DNA from: an uncultured Gammaproteobacteria bacterium
GTDB taxonomy: Bacteria; Pseudomonadota; Gammaproteobacteria; Enterobacterales; Psychrobiaceae
Length of the DNA: 64,000 nt
Reading direction: 5' to 3'
Assembly (NCBI GenBank): GCA_937139475.1
Contig: CAKZQF010000031.1
Coordinates: 62,001-126,000, forward strand
The notes under the pieces were generated by a model, which did no database searches, had not been told where the DNA came from, and saw only the letters and a program-made list of their open reading frames with translations. This document shows, one piece after another, positions 1-10,125 of this stretch. The position numbers and the translations under genes are program-made. The stretch's first letter is position 1. Every line of letters starts with the position of its first letter.

Positions 1-218
1 GTCGTTATAACCTGTATCTTGGCGCTGCATTTGATGGTACACGCATTAGCAAAATGGTACTTGAAAACGGTAACGAAACTGAGATCTTAGCAGACTTAGA
101 CGGTCGCTTTGAGCGCTTTAGCAAAACACGCCAAGAAAATGAAAACTTTGGTGATTTCTTAGTACGCACCGGTGAAGTAAAAGCTGTAAACGCAAGTGCG
201 AGGGATTTTCATGGCTAA
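1..218 (+). CDS. cysI: Sulfite reductase hemoprotein subunit (CysI), C-terminal end
   Basis: The gene begins before the window; the reading frame is open from base 3 and ends with TAA at 216-218, giving about 71 residues. The visible tail, [18 protein letters not shown] through [11 protein letters not shown], matches the C-terminal domain of the NADPH-sulfite reductase hemoprotein, which reduces sulfite to sulfide in the cytoplasm. The siroheme/Fe-S cysteines lie upstream and cannot be seen. Its stop overlaps the cysH start by 8 bases, so the two are probably translationally coupled, as in the usual cysJIH order. The identification rests on a short but characteristic tail and on the neighbour. 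Confidence 0.88.
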   Translation, partial: RYNLYLGAAFDGTRISKMVLENGNETEILADLDGRFERFSKTRQENENFGDFLVRTGEVKAVNASARDFHG

Positions 219-966
219 GCTAGACATTGATATTGAGGTGGATTTTAACGCGCTACTTGATGCTCCAAAATCTGATCAAGACGCAGTGTTAGCTTCAGTC
301 AATCTTGAATTAACCAAGCTTAAACCCGCTGCACGTGTGCAGTGGGCGCTAGAGAATTTACCAGGAACTCATGCGCTGTCATCGAGCTTTGGTATTCAAT
401 CGGCTTTGATGTTGCACCTGCTCAACACTCAGCGCCCTGATATTCCGGTGATTTTGACCGATACAGGACACTTATTTGATAAGACTTATCAGTTTATTGA
501 CTTGCTCACCGAGCGTTTTAATTTAAACCTGAAAGTCTATCAAAGTAAGATGAGTTCAGCATGGCAAATCGCGCGCTATGGTAAAGAGTGGGAGCAAGGA
601 CTCGACGGGATCGATGCTTATAACAAGCGTAATAAAGTTGAGCCGATGCAACGCGCGCTTGGCGAGCTTGAAGTAGGCACTTGGTATTCTGGATTACGCA
701 GTGCGCAAGCATCTAGTCGTGAAGGGTTACCAATCTTGGAAATTCGCGGCCCACGCTACAAGTTTTTACCGATTATTGACTTGAACAACAAGCAAGTTCA
801 TGAGTATTTAACTGAGTTTGATTTGCCTTACCACCCGTTGTGGGAAGAAGGTTATGTCAGCCTGGGCGATGTTCATACCACGAAAAAGCTAGAACCCGGT
901 ATGAGTGAGGAAGACACTCGCTTTAACGGATTAAAGCGTGAATGTGGCTTACATTTTGAAATATAA
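211..966 (+). CDS. cysH: Phosphoadenosine phosphosulfate (PAPS) reductase CysH
   Basis: This thioredoxin- or glutaredoxin-dependent enzyme reduces PAPS to sulfite and PAP in the cytoplasm. The 251-residue product is close to the usual ~244. It shows the PAPS-reductase fold signatures ([14 protein letters not shown] near residues 55-70, ILTDTGHLF) and ends in KRECGLH with the single catalytic cysteine at Cys245. The paired cysteines that ligate the Fe-S cluster of APS reductases are absent, so PAPS is the expected substrate. I chose ATG 211 over GTG 196 because a GAGG-type ribosome binding site sits just upstream and the family start fits. It overlaps cysI by 8 bases and is followed by a terminator, so it ends that operon. 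Confidence 0.95.
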   Translation: MAKLDIDIEVDFNALLDAPKSDQDAVLASVNLELTKLKPAARVQWALENLPGTHALSSSFGIQSALMLHLLNTQRPDIPVILTDTGHLFDKTYQFIDLLTERFNLNLKVYQSKMSSAWQIARYGKEWEQGLDGIDAYNKRNKVEPMQRALGELEVGTWYSGLRSAQASSREGLPILEIRGPRYKFLPIIDLNNKQVHEYLTEFDLPYHPLWEEGYVSLGDVHTTKKLEPGMSEEDTRFNGLKRECGLHFEI

Positions 967-990
967 GTGTTTAATGCAAAAATAAATCCA

Positions 991-1015
991 AGCCGGCTAA
1001 TCTGCCGGCTTTTTA
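991..1015 (+). terminator. Rho-independent terminator after cysH
   Basis: A perfect 7-bp stem (AGCCGGC/GCCGGCT) with a 6-base loop is followed by a run of T. It closes the cysI-cysH transcript. Confidence 0.85.
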
Positions 1016-1169
1016 TATTCTCTCTAACTTTTTGATTTTTTATTAAAGAAACAACTCCCTTGTAATACCTTCGCCTTATTCTGTGAATAAACACGCAAAA
1101 TAATTGCTCTCTGCTACACTTTTATTGCCCAAGAGTGCTTCTGTTAAAGAATAGGAAGGTGACATAGCA

Positions 1170-2009
1170 ATGCTTGAGTTAAAAGAGTTTATAACCAATG
1201 CTAATAAGTTATTTACGATACCGGATATCTGTTTATCGCTTAATGAATTAGTTGCTCAAAACCATTGTACTGTTGAAAATATCGCGACAGTAGTCAGTCA
1301 CGACCCTGCACTCTGTATTCGCGTATTAAAGCTAGCTAACAGCGCATTATATGGCCGAAAAGCACAAGTATCTTCAATTGACCAAGCTATTTTAATTATC
1401 GGAACCGATGAATTGTGCAATATTGCCGTGGCTACTGCTGCGGCATTAATTTTTAAAGGCATCGGTGAAAGTAGAATCAACCTCAATGATTACTGGTATC
1501 ACAGCGTTTATACCGCTGTTACAGCACAGCAAATTCATAAGCGGTGTTTTGGTAAAAGGCAAGGCTCCTTATTTGTTGCAGGGTTACTGCATAATATCGG
1601 GCTGCTAGTTGTGTTAGAAAGGTTGCCCTATTTAAGCATTGATTTGTGCCACTACATCGGCACCAATAAACGGCCAGCGAGTTACCAAAGAAACAAGCTG
1701 GGTTTTTATTTTAGCGACGTGTCTGCTGGGTTGCTTGGGTATTGGAACTTGCCTGTCTCTTTAATACATGTGATTGGACATCAACATAAAATAAATAAAG
1801 ACCAAAAGGATAACGAAAGTAGTCTGTCGTTGTATGCTGCAATTAAAATAGCAGACGCTGCATTGTCTAAGCAGCAACCGCTTGAGTTGGAGAATATATT
1901 TAGCCCGCAAGATGCTTCATTGCTAAAACTGGAGCAAGCATCGTTTGAACAAATTATCGAGTTTTCTGAGGCTAATATTCAATCGGTTATCGACATTATA
2001 CAGGGATAG
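1170..2009 (+). CDS. HDOD domain protein
   Basis: This 279-residue protein is an HDOD-type signalling protein: a metal-dependent phosphohydrolase-related fold that usually lacks catalytic residues and acts in output or scaffolding. The N-terminal half has the family features (VVSHDPALCIRVLKLANSALYG near residues 42-63, then IDQAILIIGTDELCNIAVA), followed by AGLLHNIGLLVVLE near residue 145. A GGAAGGTGAC ribosome binding site precedes ATG 1170. Ten bases after its stop begins a response regulator with DUF3369 and HD-GYP domains, and the ribosome binding site of that gene overlaps this gene's stop, so the two are probably co-translated. The family call is firm; the signal and partner are not known from sequence. 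Confidence 0.85.
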   Translation: MLELKEFITNANKLFTIPDICLSLNELVAQNHCTVENIATVVSHDPALCIRVLKLANSALYGRKAQVSSIDQAILIIGTDELCNIAVATAAALIFKGIGESRINLNDYWYHSVYTAVTAQQIHKRCFGKRQGSLFVAGLLHNIGLLVVLERLPYLSIDLCHYIGTNKRPASYQRNKLGFYFSDVSAGLLGYWNLPVSLIHVIGHQHKINKDQKDNESSLSLYAAIKIADAALSKQQPLELENIFSPQDASLLKLEQASFEQIIEFSEANIQSVIDIIQG

Positions 2010-2019
2010 GAGGTGGTTA

Positions 2020-3561
2020 ATGAACGATATGTTTTTATTCTCAGAAGATTCACAAGACTCAAAAATTAAACAAAAAGCCAAAAAGCCACCATGGAAAGTT
2101 CTGATTGTTGATGATGAAGAAGATGTTCACTCGGTGACGACACTGGCGCTGGGTTCCTTTGAATTCCAGGGTCGTGACCTCGAACTTTTGCATGCATATA
2201 GTGCGAGTGAAGCTAGAAGAATTTTAACTAAACAGCGTGACATCGCATTAATATTACTTGATGTCGTAATGGAAACTGATATGGCAGGCTTAGATTTAGT
2301 TGCTTACATTCGCGAAGATCTTAAAAATTATGCCGTGAGAATTGTGCTGCGTACCGGCCAAAGTGGCCAAGTTCCTGAACATCAGGTCATTCGAGCCTAT
2401 GACATTAATGATTATAAAAACAAAACAGAATTAACGGCCGCAAAACTATATACCATTTTGTATTCCAACCTGCGATCTTACAAAGATATCAACACTATAA
2501 TGCGCAGTAAAACTGCGCTAGAAAGGCTGATCATCGCATCTCGCGGTATTGCGTCATTTCATAGTTTAAAAGCCTTCGTCAACCTGACGATAGCGCAGGT
2601 GCAGGATCTATTACACATTAATGTTGACGCTAAGCATGGCGGTAATGCAGTTGCATATTCCTATTACAATCAGTCGCAAGAACTTAAGCGATTTTTGCAT
2701 CACGAATCAGAAGAGTTAGAAGCGGAAACAGACTTGGCATCTTTACCTCCGTTAAAGCGCAAGTTGCTTGAGCAAGCAATTGAGCAACAGGCAAATATAT
2801 ATAGTGAGCATCAGTTTGTTATGTATTGTAGTGGTCAAAAAATGAGTCTGATTTTCTTTGGTGAAGTAGAGACACCGCTGACAGGAATGGATCGCAATAT
2901 TCTTAATATTTTTACTGAAAACCTCATTTCGATTATCGATAATATCTATTTACATGAGGTGATTGATAATAGCCAAAAAGAACTGATCTATCGGCTGGGT
3001 GAAGTGGTGGAGTCCCGGTCAAATGAAACGGGGTATCATGTTAAAAGGGTAGCCTTTTATTCGGCGCTGTTAGCTGAGTTAGTCGGCTTGCCCGATAGCG
3101 AAGTTGAATTAATCAAAAGCGCTTCGCCGCTACATGATATTGGTAAGATTGCCATACCCGATGCCATTTTAAACAAGCCTGGCCAGCTTAATGAGGATGA
3201 ATGGGAGGAAATGAAAACCCATGCGCTAAAAGGCTATAATATTTTAAATGGTGCGGGATTAGTGCTACTGGATGTTGCCGCAACGATTGCACTACATCAC
3301 CATGAAAAATGGGATGGCTCAGGTTACCCTCAGGGGCTGGCCAAAAATGATATTCATTTGTATGGGCGCATTACCGCTATCGCTGATGTATTTGATGCCC
3401 TTGGCAGCGCCCGTTGTTATAAAAATGCTTGGCCCCTTGCTGATATCTTGGCGCTATTTGAACGAGAAAAAGCTAAGCACTTCGATCCTCGGCTAATTGC
3501 TTTGTTTGTGAATAACCTTGAGCGCTTTCTTGAAATCAGAGATCGTTACAAAGATACCTAG
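2020..3561 (+). CDS. Response regulator with REC, DUF3369 and HD-GYP domains
   Basis: This is a probable cyclic-di-GMP phosphodiesterase controlled by phosphorylation. The order is a receiver domain (residues ~25-150, VDDEED acidic pocket, phosphoacceptor Asp81 in LLDVVME), a DUF3369 sensor-like domain (~170-320), and an HD-GYP domain (~330-500). The catalytic motifs are intact: HDIGK (His372-Lys376) and HHHEKWDGSGYP (residues 426-437), so activity is expected. I chose ATG 2020, not an upstream TTG at 1945, because TAGGAGGT lies 6 bases before it and the receiver domain starts shortly after. The length is 513 residues. It pairs with the HDOD gene just upstream; no cognate histidine kinase is adjacent. 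Confidence 0.92.
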   Translation: MNDMFLFSEDSQDSKIKQKAKKPPWKVLIVDDEEDVHSVTTLALGSFEFQGRDLELLHAYSASEARRILTKQRDIALILLDVVMETDMAGLDLVAYIREDLKNYAVRIVLRTGQSGQVPEHQVIRAYDINDYKNKTELTAAKLYTILYSNLRSYKDINTIMRSKTALERLIIASRGIASFHSLKAFVNLTIAQVQDLLHINVDAKHGGNAVAYSYYNQSQELKRFLHHESEELEAETDLASLPPLKRKLLEQAIEQQANIYSEHQFVMYCSGQKMSLIFFGEVETPLTGMDRNILNIFTENLISIIDNIYLHEVIDNSQKELIYRLGEVVESRSNETGYHVKRVAFYSALLAELVGLPDSEVELIKSASPLHDIGKIAIPDAILNKPGQLNEDEWEEMKTHALKGYNILNGAGLVLLDVAATIALHHHEKWDGSGYPQGLAKNDIHLYGRITAIADVFDALGSARCYKNAWPLADILALFEREKAKHFDPRLIALFVNNLERFLEIRDRYKDT

Positions 3562-3910
3562 GGGAGTCACCAATTAGTCATTGCGTTAAGTCGCTCTAGT
3601 ATGTTCCAATACCTATCGGTCTATATTTTTAACGCTATGAAATTTCATATTTAATACCATCCCGTATTGAGCACTGAGCTATTATGCTAGGATAAACCAT
3701 CGTCAAATGTGACCCCCTTCGATGCACAATGATATAATATCTAGGCAATGTTGTTGCTGTTTAGAATCAATCCACCTTTATTTTCTTTATTCTTAAATGT
3801 TATAAAAATGACTTATCTATTATTATTGGAAATAAGATAGTGGGTGTATATTAACTCAATCATCTATTAAACCCAGTAACGATAGTTGCTGAATATATTG
3901 GAATCGTGTT
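3562..3910. other. Intergenic region upstream of cysD
   Basis: No gene is supported in these 349 bases. The last ~120 bases are AT-rich and should hold the promoter of the cysDN operon; I could not assign clear -35/-10 boxes or a CysB site. No terminator was recognised after the HD-GYP gene. Confidence 0.5.
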
Positions 3911-4819
3911 ATGACCCAAGTAAACCTAACGCACTTACAGCAACTTGAGGCCGAGAGTATTCATATTATTCGAGAGGTCGCCGCAGAATTTGATAATCCT
4001 GTGATGTTGTATTCTGTAGGTAAAGATAGCGCCGTTATGCTGCATTTAGCGCGTAAGGCGTTTGCCCCTGCCAAACTACCATTTCCTTTATTACATGTTG
4101 ACACCAATTGGAAATTCAAAGAAATGATCGAGTTTCGCGATCAGCAAGCTAAAAAGCATGGCTTTGACTTATTGGTTCATAAAAATCCAGAAGGCCTCGA
4201 GATGGGCATTAGCCCATTTGTTCATGGTAGTGCCAAGCATACTGATATCATGAAAACGGATGGATTGAAGCAGGCATTAAACAAATACGGTTTTGATGCG
4301 GCCTTTGGTGGTGCTCGTCGTGATGAAGAGAAATCTCGTGCTAAAGAGCGTGTTTATTCTTTCCGTGACAATCAACATCGCTGGGATCCTAAGAATCAGC
4401 GTCCTGAGCTTTGGCACACTTATAATGGCCAGGTCAATAAAGGCGAAAGTATTCGTGTTTTCCCATTGTCAAACTGGACCGAATTAGATATCTGGCAATA
4501 TATTTATCTGGAAAATATCGATATTGTGCCGCTGTATTTTGCTGCCAAGCGACCTGTTGTTGAGCGTGATGGGGTTAAGATTATGGTCGATGATGACCGT
4601 ATGCCGATTGAAGAAAACGAGCAAGTTGTTGATGAGCTCGTCCGTTTTAGAACACTTGGCTGCTATCCACTAACCGGAGCGATTGACTCTGAGGCGGATA
4701 CCCTACCTAAGATTATTGAAGAGATGCTGTTGGCTCGTTCATCAGAACGCCAAGGTCGAGTTATCGACAATGATTCAGCAGGTTCTATGGAACTTAAAAA
4801 GCGTCAAGGTTACTTTTAG
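3911..4819 (+). CDS. cysD: Sulfate adenylyltransferase subunit 2 (CysD)
   Basis: CysD is the catalytic subunit of ATP sulfurylase, which makes adenosine phosphosulfate (APS) from sulfate and ATP in the cytoplasm, driven by the GTPase CysN. The 302-residue length equals that of E. coli CysD. The PP-loop ATP-binding motif [12 protein letters not shown] lies near residues 36-47, and [21 protein letters not shown] is in the expected place near 130-150. Only 9 bases separate it from cysN. It opens the five-gene operon cysD-cysN-permease-cysC-cysQ. Confidence 0.97.
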   Translation: MTQVNLTHLQQLEAESIHIIREVAAEFDNPVMLYSVGKDSAVMLHLARKAFAPAKLPFPLLHVDTNWKFKEMIEFRDQQAKKHGFDLLVHKNPEGLEMGISPFVHGSAKHTDIMKTDGLKQALNKYGFDAAFGGARRDEEKSRAKERVYSFRDNQHRWDPKNQRPELWHTYNGQVNKGESIRVFPLSNWTELDIWQYIYLENIDIVPLYFAAKRPVVERDGVKIMVDDDRMPIEENEQVVDELVRFRTLGCYPLTGAIDSEADTLPKIIEEMLLARSSERQGRVIDNDSAGSMELKKRQGYF

Positions 4820-4828
4820 GAAGCACTC

Positions 4829-6250
4829 ATGAATTCAAATATTGCAGAACAAATAAATGACATTGGGGTAGAGAGCTACCTTGAGTTACAACAACACAAA
4901 AGCTTATTAAGACTATTAACTTGTGGCAGTGTTGACGATGGTAAAAGTACGTTGATCGGTCGATTACTTCACGATAGTGCGCAAATTTATGAAGATCAGT
5001 TAGCGGCACTGAAAAATGACAGTCAAAAGATGGGAACAACTGGCGATCAAGTCGATTTAGCATTACTTGTCGATGGACTAGTTGCAGAACGCGAACAGGG
5101 TATCACTATCGATGTTGCCTATCGTTATTTCTCAACCAACAAACGTAAGTTTATTATTGCTGATACACCGGGCCATGAGCAGTACACGCGTAATATGGCA
5201 ACAGGTGCTTCGACTTGTGACTTGGCGGTTATTCTTATCGATGCTCGTTATGGTGTGCAAGTACAGACTAAGCGTCATAGCTTTATTGCTTCTTTACTTG
5301 GCATAAAGCATTTTATTGTTGCAGTTAACAAGATGGATCTGGTTGAACATAGCCAGGAAACTTACGACAACATTAAGCGAGACTACCTGGAATTTGTACA
5401 GGGCTTGGGTGAACGTGATATTGAGTTCGTCCCGATGTCAGCACTTAATGGCGATAATGTCGTTAACCGTAGTAACGAAATGGATTGGTACCAAGGTTCG
5501 ACACTACTTGAGCTACTGGAAACGGTTAAGCTAGACAATGATGTTACTGATAATGGCGCGCGTTTACCTGTTCAATATGTTAATCGTCCAAATCTTGATT
5601 TTCGCGGTTTCTGTGGCACATTAGCCGCTGGTACTGTTTCAGTGGGTGATGCGATCACCGTATTGCCATCAGGAAAAACTAGCTCGGTTAAATCTATTGT
5701 GACCTTTGAAGGGGAACTTGATAGCGCATCCCAGGGACAAGCTATTACGCTAACACTCAATGATGAAGTTGATGTTAGTCGTGGTGATATGATTGTGACG
5801 GGTAAGTTGCCGCTAGTCAGCCAAGCCGCTAATGCAAAGCTTGTTTGGATGGATGAAAAACCGCTGGAATTAAATCGTCAGTACGATTTGAAGATTGCGA
5901 GTAAGAAAACTCAGGTTAGTGTTAGCCAATTGAGTCACTTAATTAATGTCAATACATTGGCTCATGAGCAAGCGAGCAGCCTGGCACTAAATGAAGTTGC
6001 CCAAGTAGAGCTTCAGTTCGCAGAGCGCTTGGCATTTGATTTATACCAAGAGGTTCGTGATACCGGTGGTTTTATCTTAATCGATCGCCTGACGAATGTG
6101 ACAATCGCCGCCGGTATGATTGAAGGCGTGGCGAATGAGCAAGAGTCTTCGCATGAGTTTAGTGAATTTGAACTTGAATTTAATGCATTGGTTCGTAAGC
6201 ATTTCCCACATTGGCAAGCGCTAGACATTAGTGCGTTAAAGGGGAAGTAA
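4829..6250 (+). CDS. cysN: Sulfate adenylyltransferase subunit 1 (CysN), GTPase
   Basis: CysN is the regulatory GTPase of ATP sulfurylase and is related to translation factors. The 473-residue protein shows the G motifs: GSVDDGKST (residues 33-41), [12 protein letters not shown] and NKMDL, followed by EF-Tu-like beta-barrel domains. There is no fused APS kinase domain; that activity is encoded by the separate cysC downstream. An AGGAAG ribosome binding site precedes ATG 4829. It is followed after one base by the SLC13 permease. Confidence 0.97.
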   Translation: MNSNIAEQINDIGVESYLELQQHKSLLRLLTCGSVDDGKSTLIGRLLHDSAQIYEDQLAALKNDSQKMGTTGDQVDLALLVDGLVAEREQGITIDVAYRYFSTNKRKFIIADTPGHEQYTRNMATGASTCDLAVILIDARYGVQVQTKRHSFIASLLGIKHFIVAVNKMDLVEHSQETYDNIKRDYLEFVQGLGERDIEFVPMSALNGDNVVNRSNEMDWYQGSTLLELLETVKLDNDVTDNGARLPVQYVNRPNLDFRGFCGTLAAGTVSVGDAITVLPSGKTSSVKSIVTFEGELDSASQGQAITLTLNDEVDVSRGDMIVTGKLPLVSQAANAKLVWMDEKPLELNRQYDLKIASKKTQVSVSQLSHLINVNTLAHEQASSLALNEVAQVELQFAERLAFDLYQEVRDTGGFILIDRLTNVTIAAGMIEGVANEQESSHEFSEFELEFNALVRKHFPHWQALDISALKGK

Positions 6251-6251
6251 C

Positions 6252-7991
6252 GTGATATCTCAGTCAGCTGGTGTGATGTTGATGCTGACGGTGCTGGTCG
6301 GTTTGTTAATAAGTAACAAAATTCGACCAGCTATTCTCTTCATTAGCTCTATTGCTTTAAGCTATCTCCTTGGCTGGATAAGCTTAGAGTTAATGATGAG
6401 TAATTTTACAAATACGTCATTATTGACTTTGATTTTACTGCTGCTAGCTTCACTGGCGATGGAGAAAACTGATTTTTTACAGTCGGTTGGACGTCATCTA
6501 AATAAAGCTAATTTTCCTGTTGTGATGATGAAATTAGGTTTATCAACCGCTTTTTTATCCTCTATTACCAACAATTCTGCGGTAGTTGCTTCGATGATTG
6601 GCGTATTAAAGCGTAATCAATACCACTCACCCTCGAAGCTTTTATTACCACTATCCTATGCTGCAATCCTTGGTGGCACGCTTACCCTGATCGGTACATC
6701 AACTAATCTCATCGTTAATAGCTTTGTTGTCGATGCTGGTTTGGAGCCGATAGGGTTCTTTGATTTCACCGTTATCGGCCTTGCGGTCGTGGGCGCGGGC
6801 ATTGCTGTTATTACGATTTTTGGTTATCGATTGCCAGACCGATTCGCCAATATGGAAACAGAGCTTCCTTACCTGCTGGAAGCTGTAGTCAGTGATGACT
6901 CAAAAATGATTGGTAAAACAATTGAAGAGAATCGTCTACGCGCATTACAGCGCCTTTACTTGGTTGAAATTGAGCGAAATGGTGAACTTGTTCGTCCGGT
7001 TTGTCCATCTGAGAAGCTTAATGCTGGCGATCGTTTGATGTTTGCAGGTGACACCGACAGTCTCCATATTTTACAGGAAATGGAAGGCTTGGAATGGTTC
7101 GCCAAATCTCACTTAAAAGGCCAAGCATTGGTTGAGGTGGTGGTTAGCCATTCAGCATCAATCAAAGGCAAAAGCTTAAAAGATTGTGAGTTCAGGCAAA
7201 ACTTTGATGCTGCTGTTGTTGCTATTCGCCGTGGGCATGAACAGCTTAGTGGCGGATTAGGGCAAATTAAGTTACGCGCCGGCGATACGTTAATGTTGGT
7301 TCCAGGTAAAAGCTTTCACCAACATCGTAATATGGTGCGCGAATTTGTCACTATTACTGAATCGAATGTTAGTGCCAAACTGGATAAGACTCAATCACGC
7401 TTCGTCCTGGCGAGCTTTTTAATGGTATTAGTCCTTGCACTGGTGGGCGTTGTCGGATTAACCAAAGGGCTATTGGTTCTGCTGATCGGCTATTTAATTT
7501 CTGGTGTCATATCGATTGAGGAAATCAAACGGCGTTTTCCGGTCGAACTAACACTTATTGTTGGCTCTGCCCTTGGGCTTGCGCATATTATGGTTGAAAA
7601 TGGTGTCGCCCAGTTGTTAGGGCAGGGGCTGTTGAATATGTTCGGAGAATGGGGGGTATTTGGCGCCTTTATTGCCATCTACTTATTTACCCTGTTGTTG
7701 ACAGAGCTTATTACCAATAATGCTGCTGCGGCATTAACTTTCCCAATTGCTTATAGCTTAGCGGTTGGCTATGGCGTTGACCCTAGGCCATTTATTATGG
7801 CTGTTATTTTTGGTGCGAGTGCGAGTTTTATTTCCCCTTATGGCTATCAAACAAACTTGATGGTTTATAGTGCAGGAAACTATCATTTTAGAGACTATTT
7901 GAGTATTGGCATTCCTTTATCGCTAGTTTATTCCGCTGTGGTAATTTATTTAATTCCACTGGTGTTCCCATTTACCAAAGTTGTATTTTAA
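6252..7991 (+). CDS. SLC13-family anion permease with two RCK_C (TrkA-C) domains, probable sulfate importer
   Basis: This 579-residue inner-membrane protein has hydrophobic segments at both ends (~1-195 and ~385-575) around a soluble middle. The middle carries two RCK_C/TrkA-C-like units near residues 210-270 and 290-355. The paired SLC13 signatures are present: SITNNSAVVASMIG with GTSTNLIVNSFV in the first half, ELITNNAAAALTFP with YGYQTNLMVYSAG in the second. It starts at GTG 6252, one base after the cysN stop, with GGGGAAG as the ribosome binding site. Position inside cysDN-cysCQ makes sulfate the most likely substrate (inference); other di- or oxyanions are possible. No ABC sulfate transporter genes are in the window. 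Confidence 0.85.
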   Translation: MISQSAGVMLMLTVLVGLLISNKIRPAILFISSIALSYLLGWISLELMMSNFTNTSLLTLILLLLASLAMEKTDFLQSVGRHLNKANFPVVMMKLGLSTAFLSSITNNSAVVASMIGVLKRNQYHSPSKLLLPLSYAAILGGTLTLIGTSTNLIVNSFVVDAGLEPIGFFDFTVIGLAVVGAGIAVITIFGYRLPDRFANMETELPYLLEAVVSDDSKMIGKTIEENRLRALQRLYLVEIERNGELVRPVCPSEKLNAGDRLMFAGDTDSLHILQEMEGLEWFAKSHLKGQALVEVVVSHSASIKGKSLKDCEFRQNFDAAVVAIRRGHEQLSGGLGQIKLRAGDTLMLVPGKSFHQHRNMVREFVTITESNVSAKLDKTQSRFVLASFLMVLVLALVGVVGLTKGLLVLLIGYLISGVISIEEIKRRFPVELTLIVGSALGLAHIMVENGVAQLLGQGLLNMFGEWGVFGAFIAIYLFTLLLTELITNNAAAALTFPIAYSLAVGYGVDPRPFIMAVIFGASASFISPYGYQTNLMVYSAGNYHFRDYLSIGIPLSLVYSAVVIYLIPLVFPFTKVVF

Positions 7992-8018
7992 AAATATTTA
8001 AATTTAAAGAGTTTAGTT

Positions 8019-8618
8019 ATGAGTGATCAAAACATTGTTTGGCATCAGCATACCATTGATGGTGCTCAACGAAGTGAACAAAAGCGACAAAAGCCTTGTG
8101 TATTGTGGTTTACTGGATTAAGTGGCTCTGGAAAGTCGACAATTGCTGGTGCGTTAGAGCGTGCTTTATATCAAGCTGGCGCTCACACCTACCTGCTCGA
8201 CGGCGACAATGTGCGCCACGGCCTATGCGGGGACTTAGGTTTTAGTGATCAAGACCGACAAGAAAACATTCGTCGAGTAGGTGAAGTCGCTAAGTTGATG
8301 GTGGATGCGGGGTTAATTGTACTTAGTGCCTTTATTTCGCCTTTCACCAAAGAGCGTGAACAGGTTCGTGCAATGCTCGGTGATGCTCAGTTCATTGAAG
8401 TACATATAGCGACAAGCCTAGCCGCCTGTGAACAGCGGGATCCTAAAGGTTTATATAAAAAGGCCCGAGCGGGAGAAATCCCAAACTTTACTGGTATTGA
8501 TTCGCAATACCAAGTGCCACAAAACCCAGAAATCGTGTTACAAACCGAACAACATAGCTTGGAAGAATGTGTTTTACAGCTAATGAGCTTCCTTAAGGAT
8601 GGAGGCTATATTCGATGA
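8019..8618 (+). CDS. cysC: Adenylylsulfate (APS) kinase CysC
   Basis: CysC phosphorylates APS to PAPS, the substrate of CysH. The 199-residue product is standard. The P-loop GLSGSGKST is at residues 33-41, and [16 protein letters not shown] and the FISPF segment fit APS kinase. It lies 27 bases after the permease and its stop overlaps the cysQ start (ATGA), indicating coupled translation. Confidence 0.97.
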   Translation: MSDQNIVWHQHTIDGAQRSEQKRQKPCVLWFTGLSGSGKSTIAGALERALYQAGAHTYLLDGDNVRHGLCGDLGFSDQDRQENIRRVGEVAKLMVDAGLIVLSAFISPFTKEREQVRAMLGDAQFIEVHIATSLAACEQRDPKGLYKKARAGEIPNFTGIDSQYQVPQNPEIVLQTEQHSLEECVLQLMSFLKDGGYIR

Positions 8619-9406
8619 GTAAAGTTGCACTGGGGCCAATCGTAGAGCTTGCCCGTGAAGCCGGTGAAGCGATAATGGATTTTTATCGACAAGGTGAAAC
8701 TCAGACCTGGACCAAAAAGGATGATAGCCCGTTGACTGCCGCTGACTTGGCGTCACATAAGGTTATTGTTAAAGGGCTTGGCGAATTGACTCCGGATATT
8801 CCGGTATTATCCGAAGAATCGACAGATATCACATGGGATGAGCGCCGCACTTGGTCTACCTATTGGTTAGTGGACCCGCTCGATGGAACCAAGGAATTCA
8901 TTAAACAAAACGGTGAGTTTACGGTCAACATCGCATTGATTGAAAACAACCAGCCAAGTTTGGCCGTTGTGTATGCACCTGCACTAGATAAAATGTATTA
9001 CGCAAGCACTCAAACAGGTTCATTTTTAAGTGTTAATGGCGAAACGCCAACCCAGTTAAACTTAAATAATGAAGCACTCGCGCTACCGATTAAAGTGGTC
9101 GGGAGTCGCTCCCACCCCAGTCCTGAAATGGCGGGTTTTGTTGCGCAGTTCGAGCAAGTGGAAATTGTGCCGACCGGAAGCTCTTTGAAGTTTTGTTTGG
9201 TTGCCCAGGGGCTTGCTGATGTTTATCCACGACTGGGGCCTACCATGGAGTGGGACACTGGTGCAGGGCAGTGTATTGCACAATGCGCTGGCGCAAAAGT
9301 CAGTCTATTTAGTGGTGAGCCACTAGATTACAACAATAAAGAATCGCTATTAAATCCGCTCTTTATTGTTGCTAACCCTAACTTGGATTGGGAGAATACG
9401 CTTTAG
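8615..9406 (+). CDS. cysQ: 3'(2'),5'-bisphosphate nucleotidase CysQ
   Basis: CysQ hydrolyses PAP, the toxic product of PAPS reduction, to AMP. It belongs to the lithium-sensitive inositol monophosphatase superfamily. The 263-residue protein shows the metal-binding motifs: LSEESTD, then [13 protein letters not shown], then [11 protein letters not shown] four-base overlap with cysC places it last in the operon. The end overlaps the convergent SRPBCC gene by four bases. Confidence 0.95.
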   Translation: MSKVALGPIVELAREAGEAIMDFYRQGETQTWTKKDDSPLTAADLASHKVIVKGLGELTPDIPVLSEESTDITWDERRTWSTYWLVDPLDGTKEFIKQNGEFTVNIALIENNQPSLAVVYAPALDKMYYASTQTGSFLSVNGETPTQLNLNNEALALPIKVVGSRSHPSPEMAGFVAQFEQVEIVPTGSSLKFCLVAQGLADVYPRLGPTMEWDTGAGQCIAQCAGAKVSLFSGEPLDYNNKESLLNPLFIVANPNLDWENTL

Positions 9407-9936
9407 CCCGTTGGCTGAGAGTCTTTCTCTACTTCTCTTTTGATATTTTCAAGGCCTAGTTCAAATGCTGGGCCGACTAATTTATCCATTATAAGCGCCA
9501 TATAAAAACCAATAACTGGCATTTGCATATCTCCTTCAATACTCCAATGCACCTTTGTTTGCGTTGCGTTTAACGTGGTGTAAGTCATGGATGAAATGGC
9601 AGGATTTTGTGCATCGCCAAACCAAATGTTATAGCTAATTGCTTGCCCGGGGTCGCTTTGGATAAATAACAACCGGCCTCCGCCACTACTGTCTGTCCAA
9701 GATTGACTCGCACCGACGCCTTGTGTCTTATCACCTAAATTTACACTAACAGAAGGCTCCAGTTCGAGCCAAGGGCTCCATTTAGGCCATTGCGCTAAAT
9801 CATTGGTGAGCTGATGTATTTGTGCGCCTGAACCATTAATCGTCACGCTACGAGTGACCATGTAATGTTGCGGCAGAAAGACACCAGCAATAAAAAGAAG
9901 GATTAAAAACCAAAATACGACACGCAATATTTTCAT
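9403..9936 (-). CDS. SRPBCC-fold (polyketide cyclase/START-like) protein with N-terminal membrane anchor
   Basis: The 177-residue protein begins with one hydrophobic segment (VVFWFLILLFIAGVFLP, residues 6-22), then a domain that resembles the SRPBCC/polyketide-cyclase family: RSVTINGSGAQIHQLTNDLAQWPKWSPW, a mid-segment WTDSSGGGRL, and a C-terminal helix. Such proteins bind hydrophobic ligands; the ligand here is unknown. It is convergent with cysQ and shares the four bases TTAG, so both stops overlap. It stands alone on the minus strand. Confidence 0.75.
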   Translation of the reverse strand: MKILRVVFWFLILLFIAGVFLPQHYMVTRSVTINGSGAQIHQLTNDLAQWPKWSPWLELEPSVSVNLGDKTQGVGASQSWTDSSGGGRLLFIQSDPGQAISYNIWFGDAQNPAISSMTYTTLNATQTKVHWSIEGDMQMPVIGFYMALIMDKLVGPAFELGLENIKREVEKDSQPTG

Positions 9937-10125
9937 GTAGGCCTCAGCTTTATACCAATATCAATAATAAACTGCCGTGCTTTAATCTAGTTTTTCTCGC
10001 GACATAATTAATGGAATTGGTGTTATTAGATAGAATGATAGTAGCCAATACTCTGTTACATTTACCTATTGGCTAAATTAAGCACAAATCTATAGTATAA
10101 ATAATATGCAATAGGAGCAAGTGTT

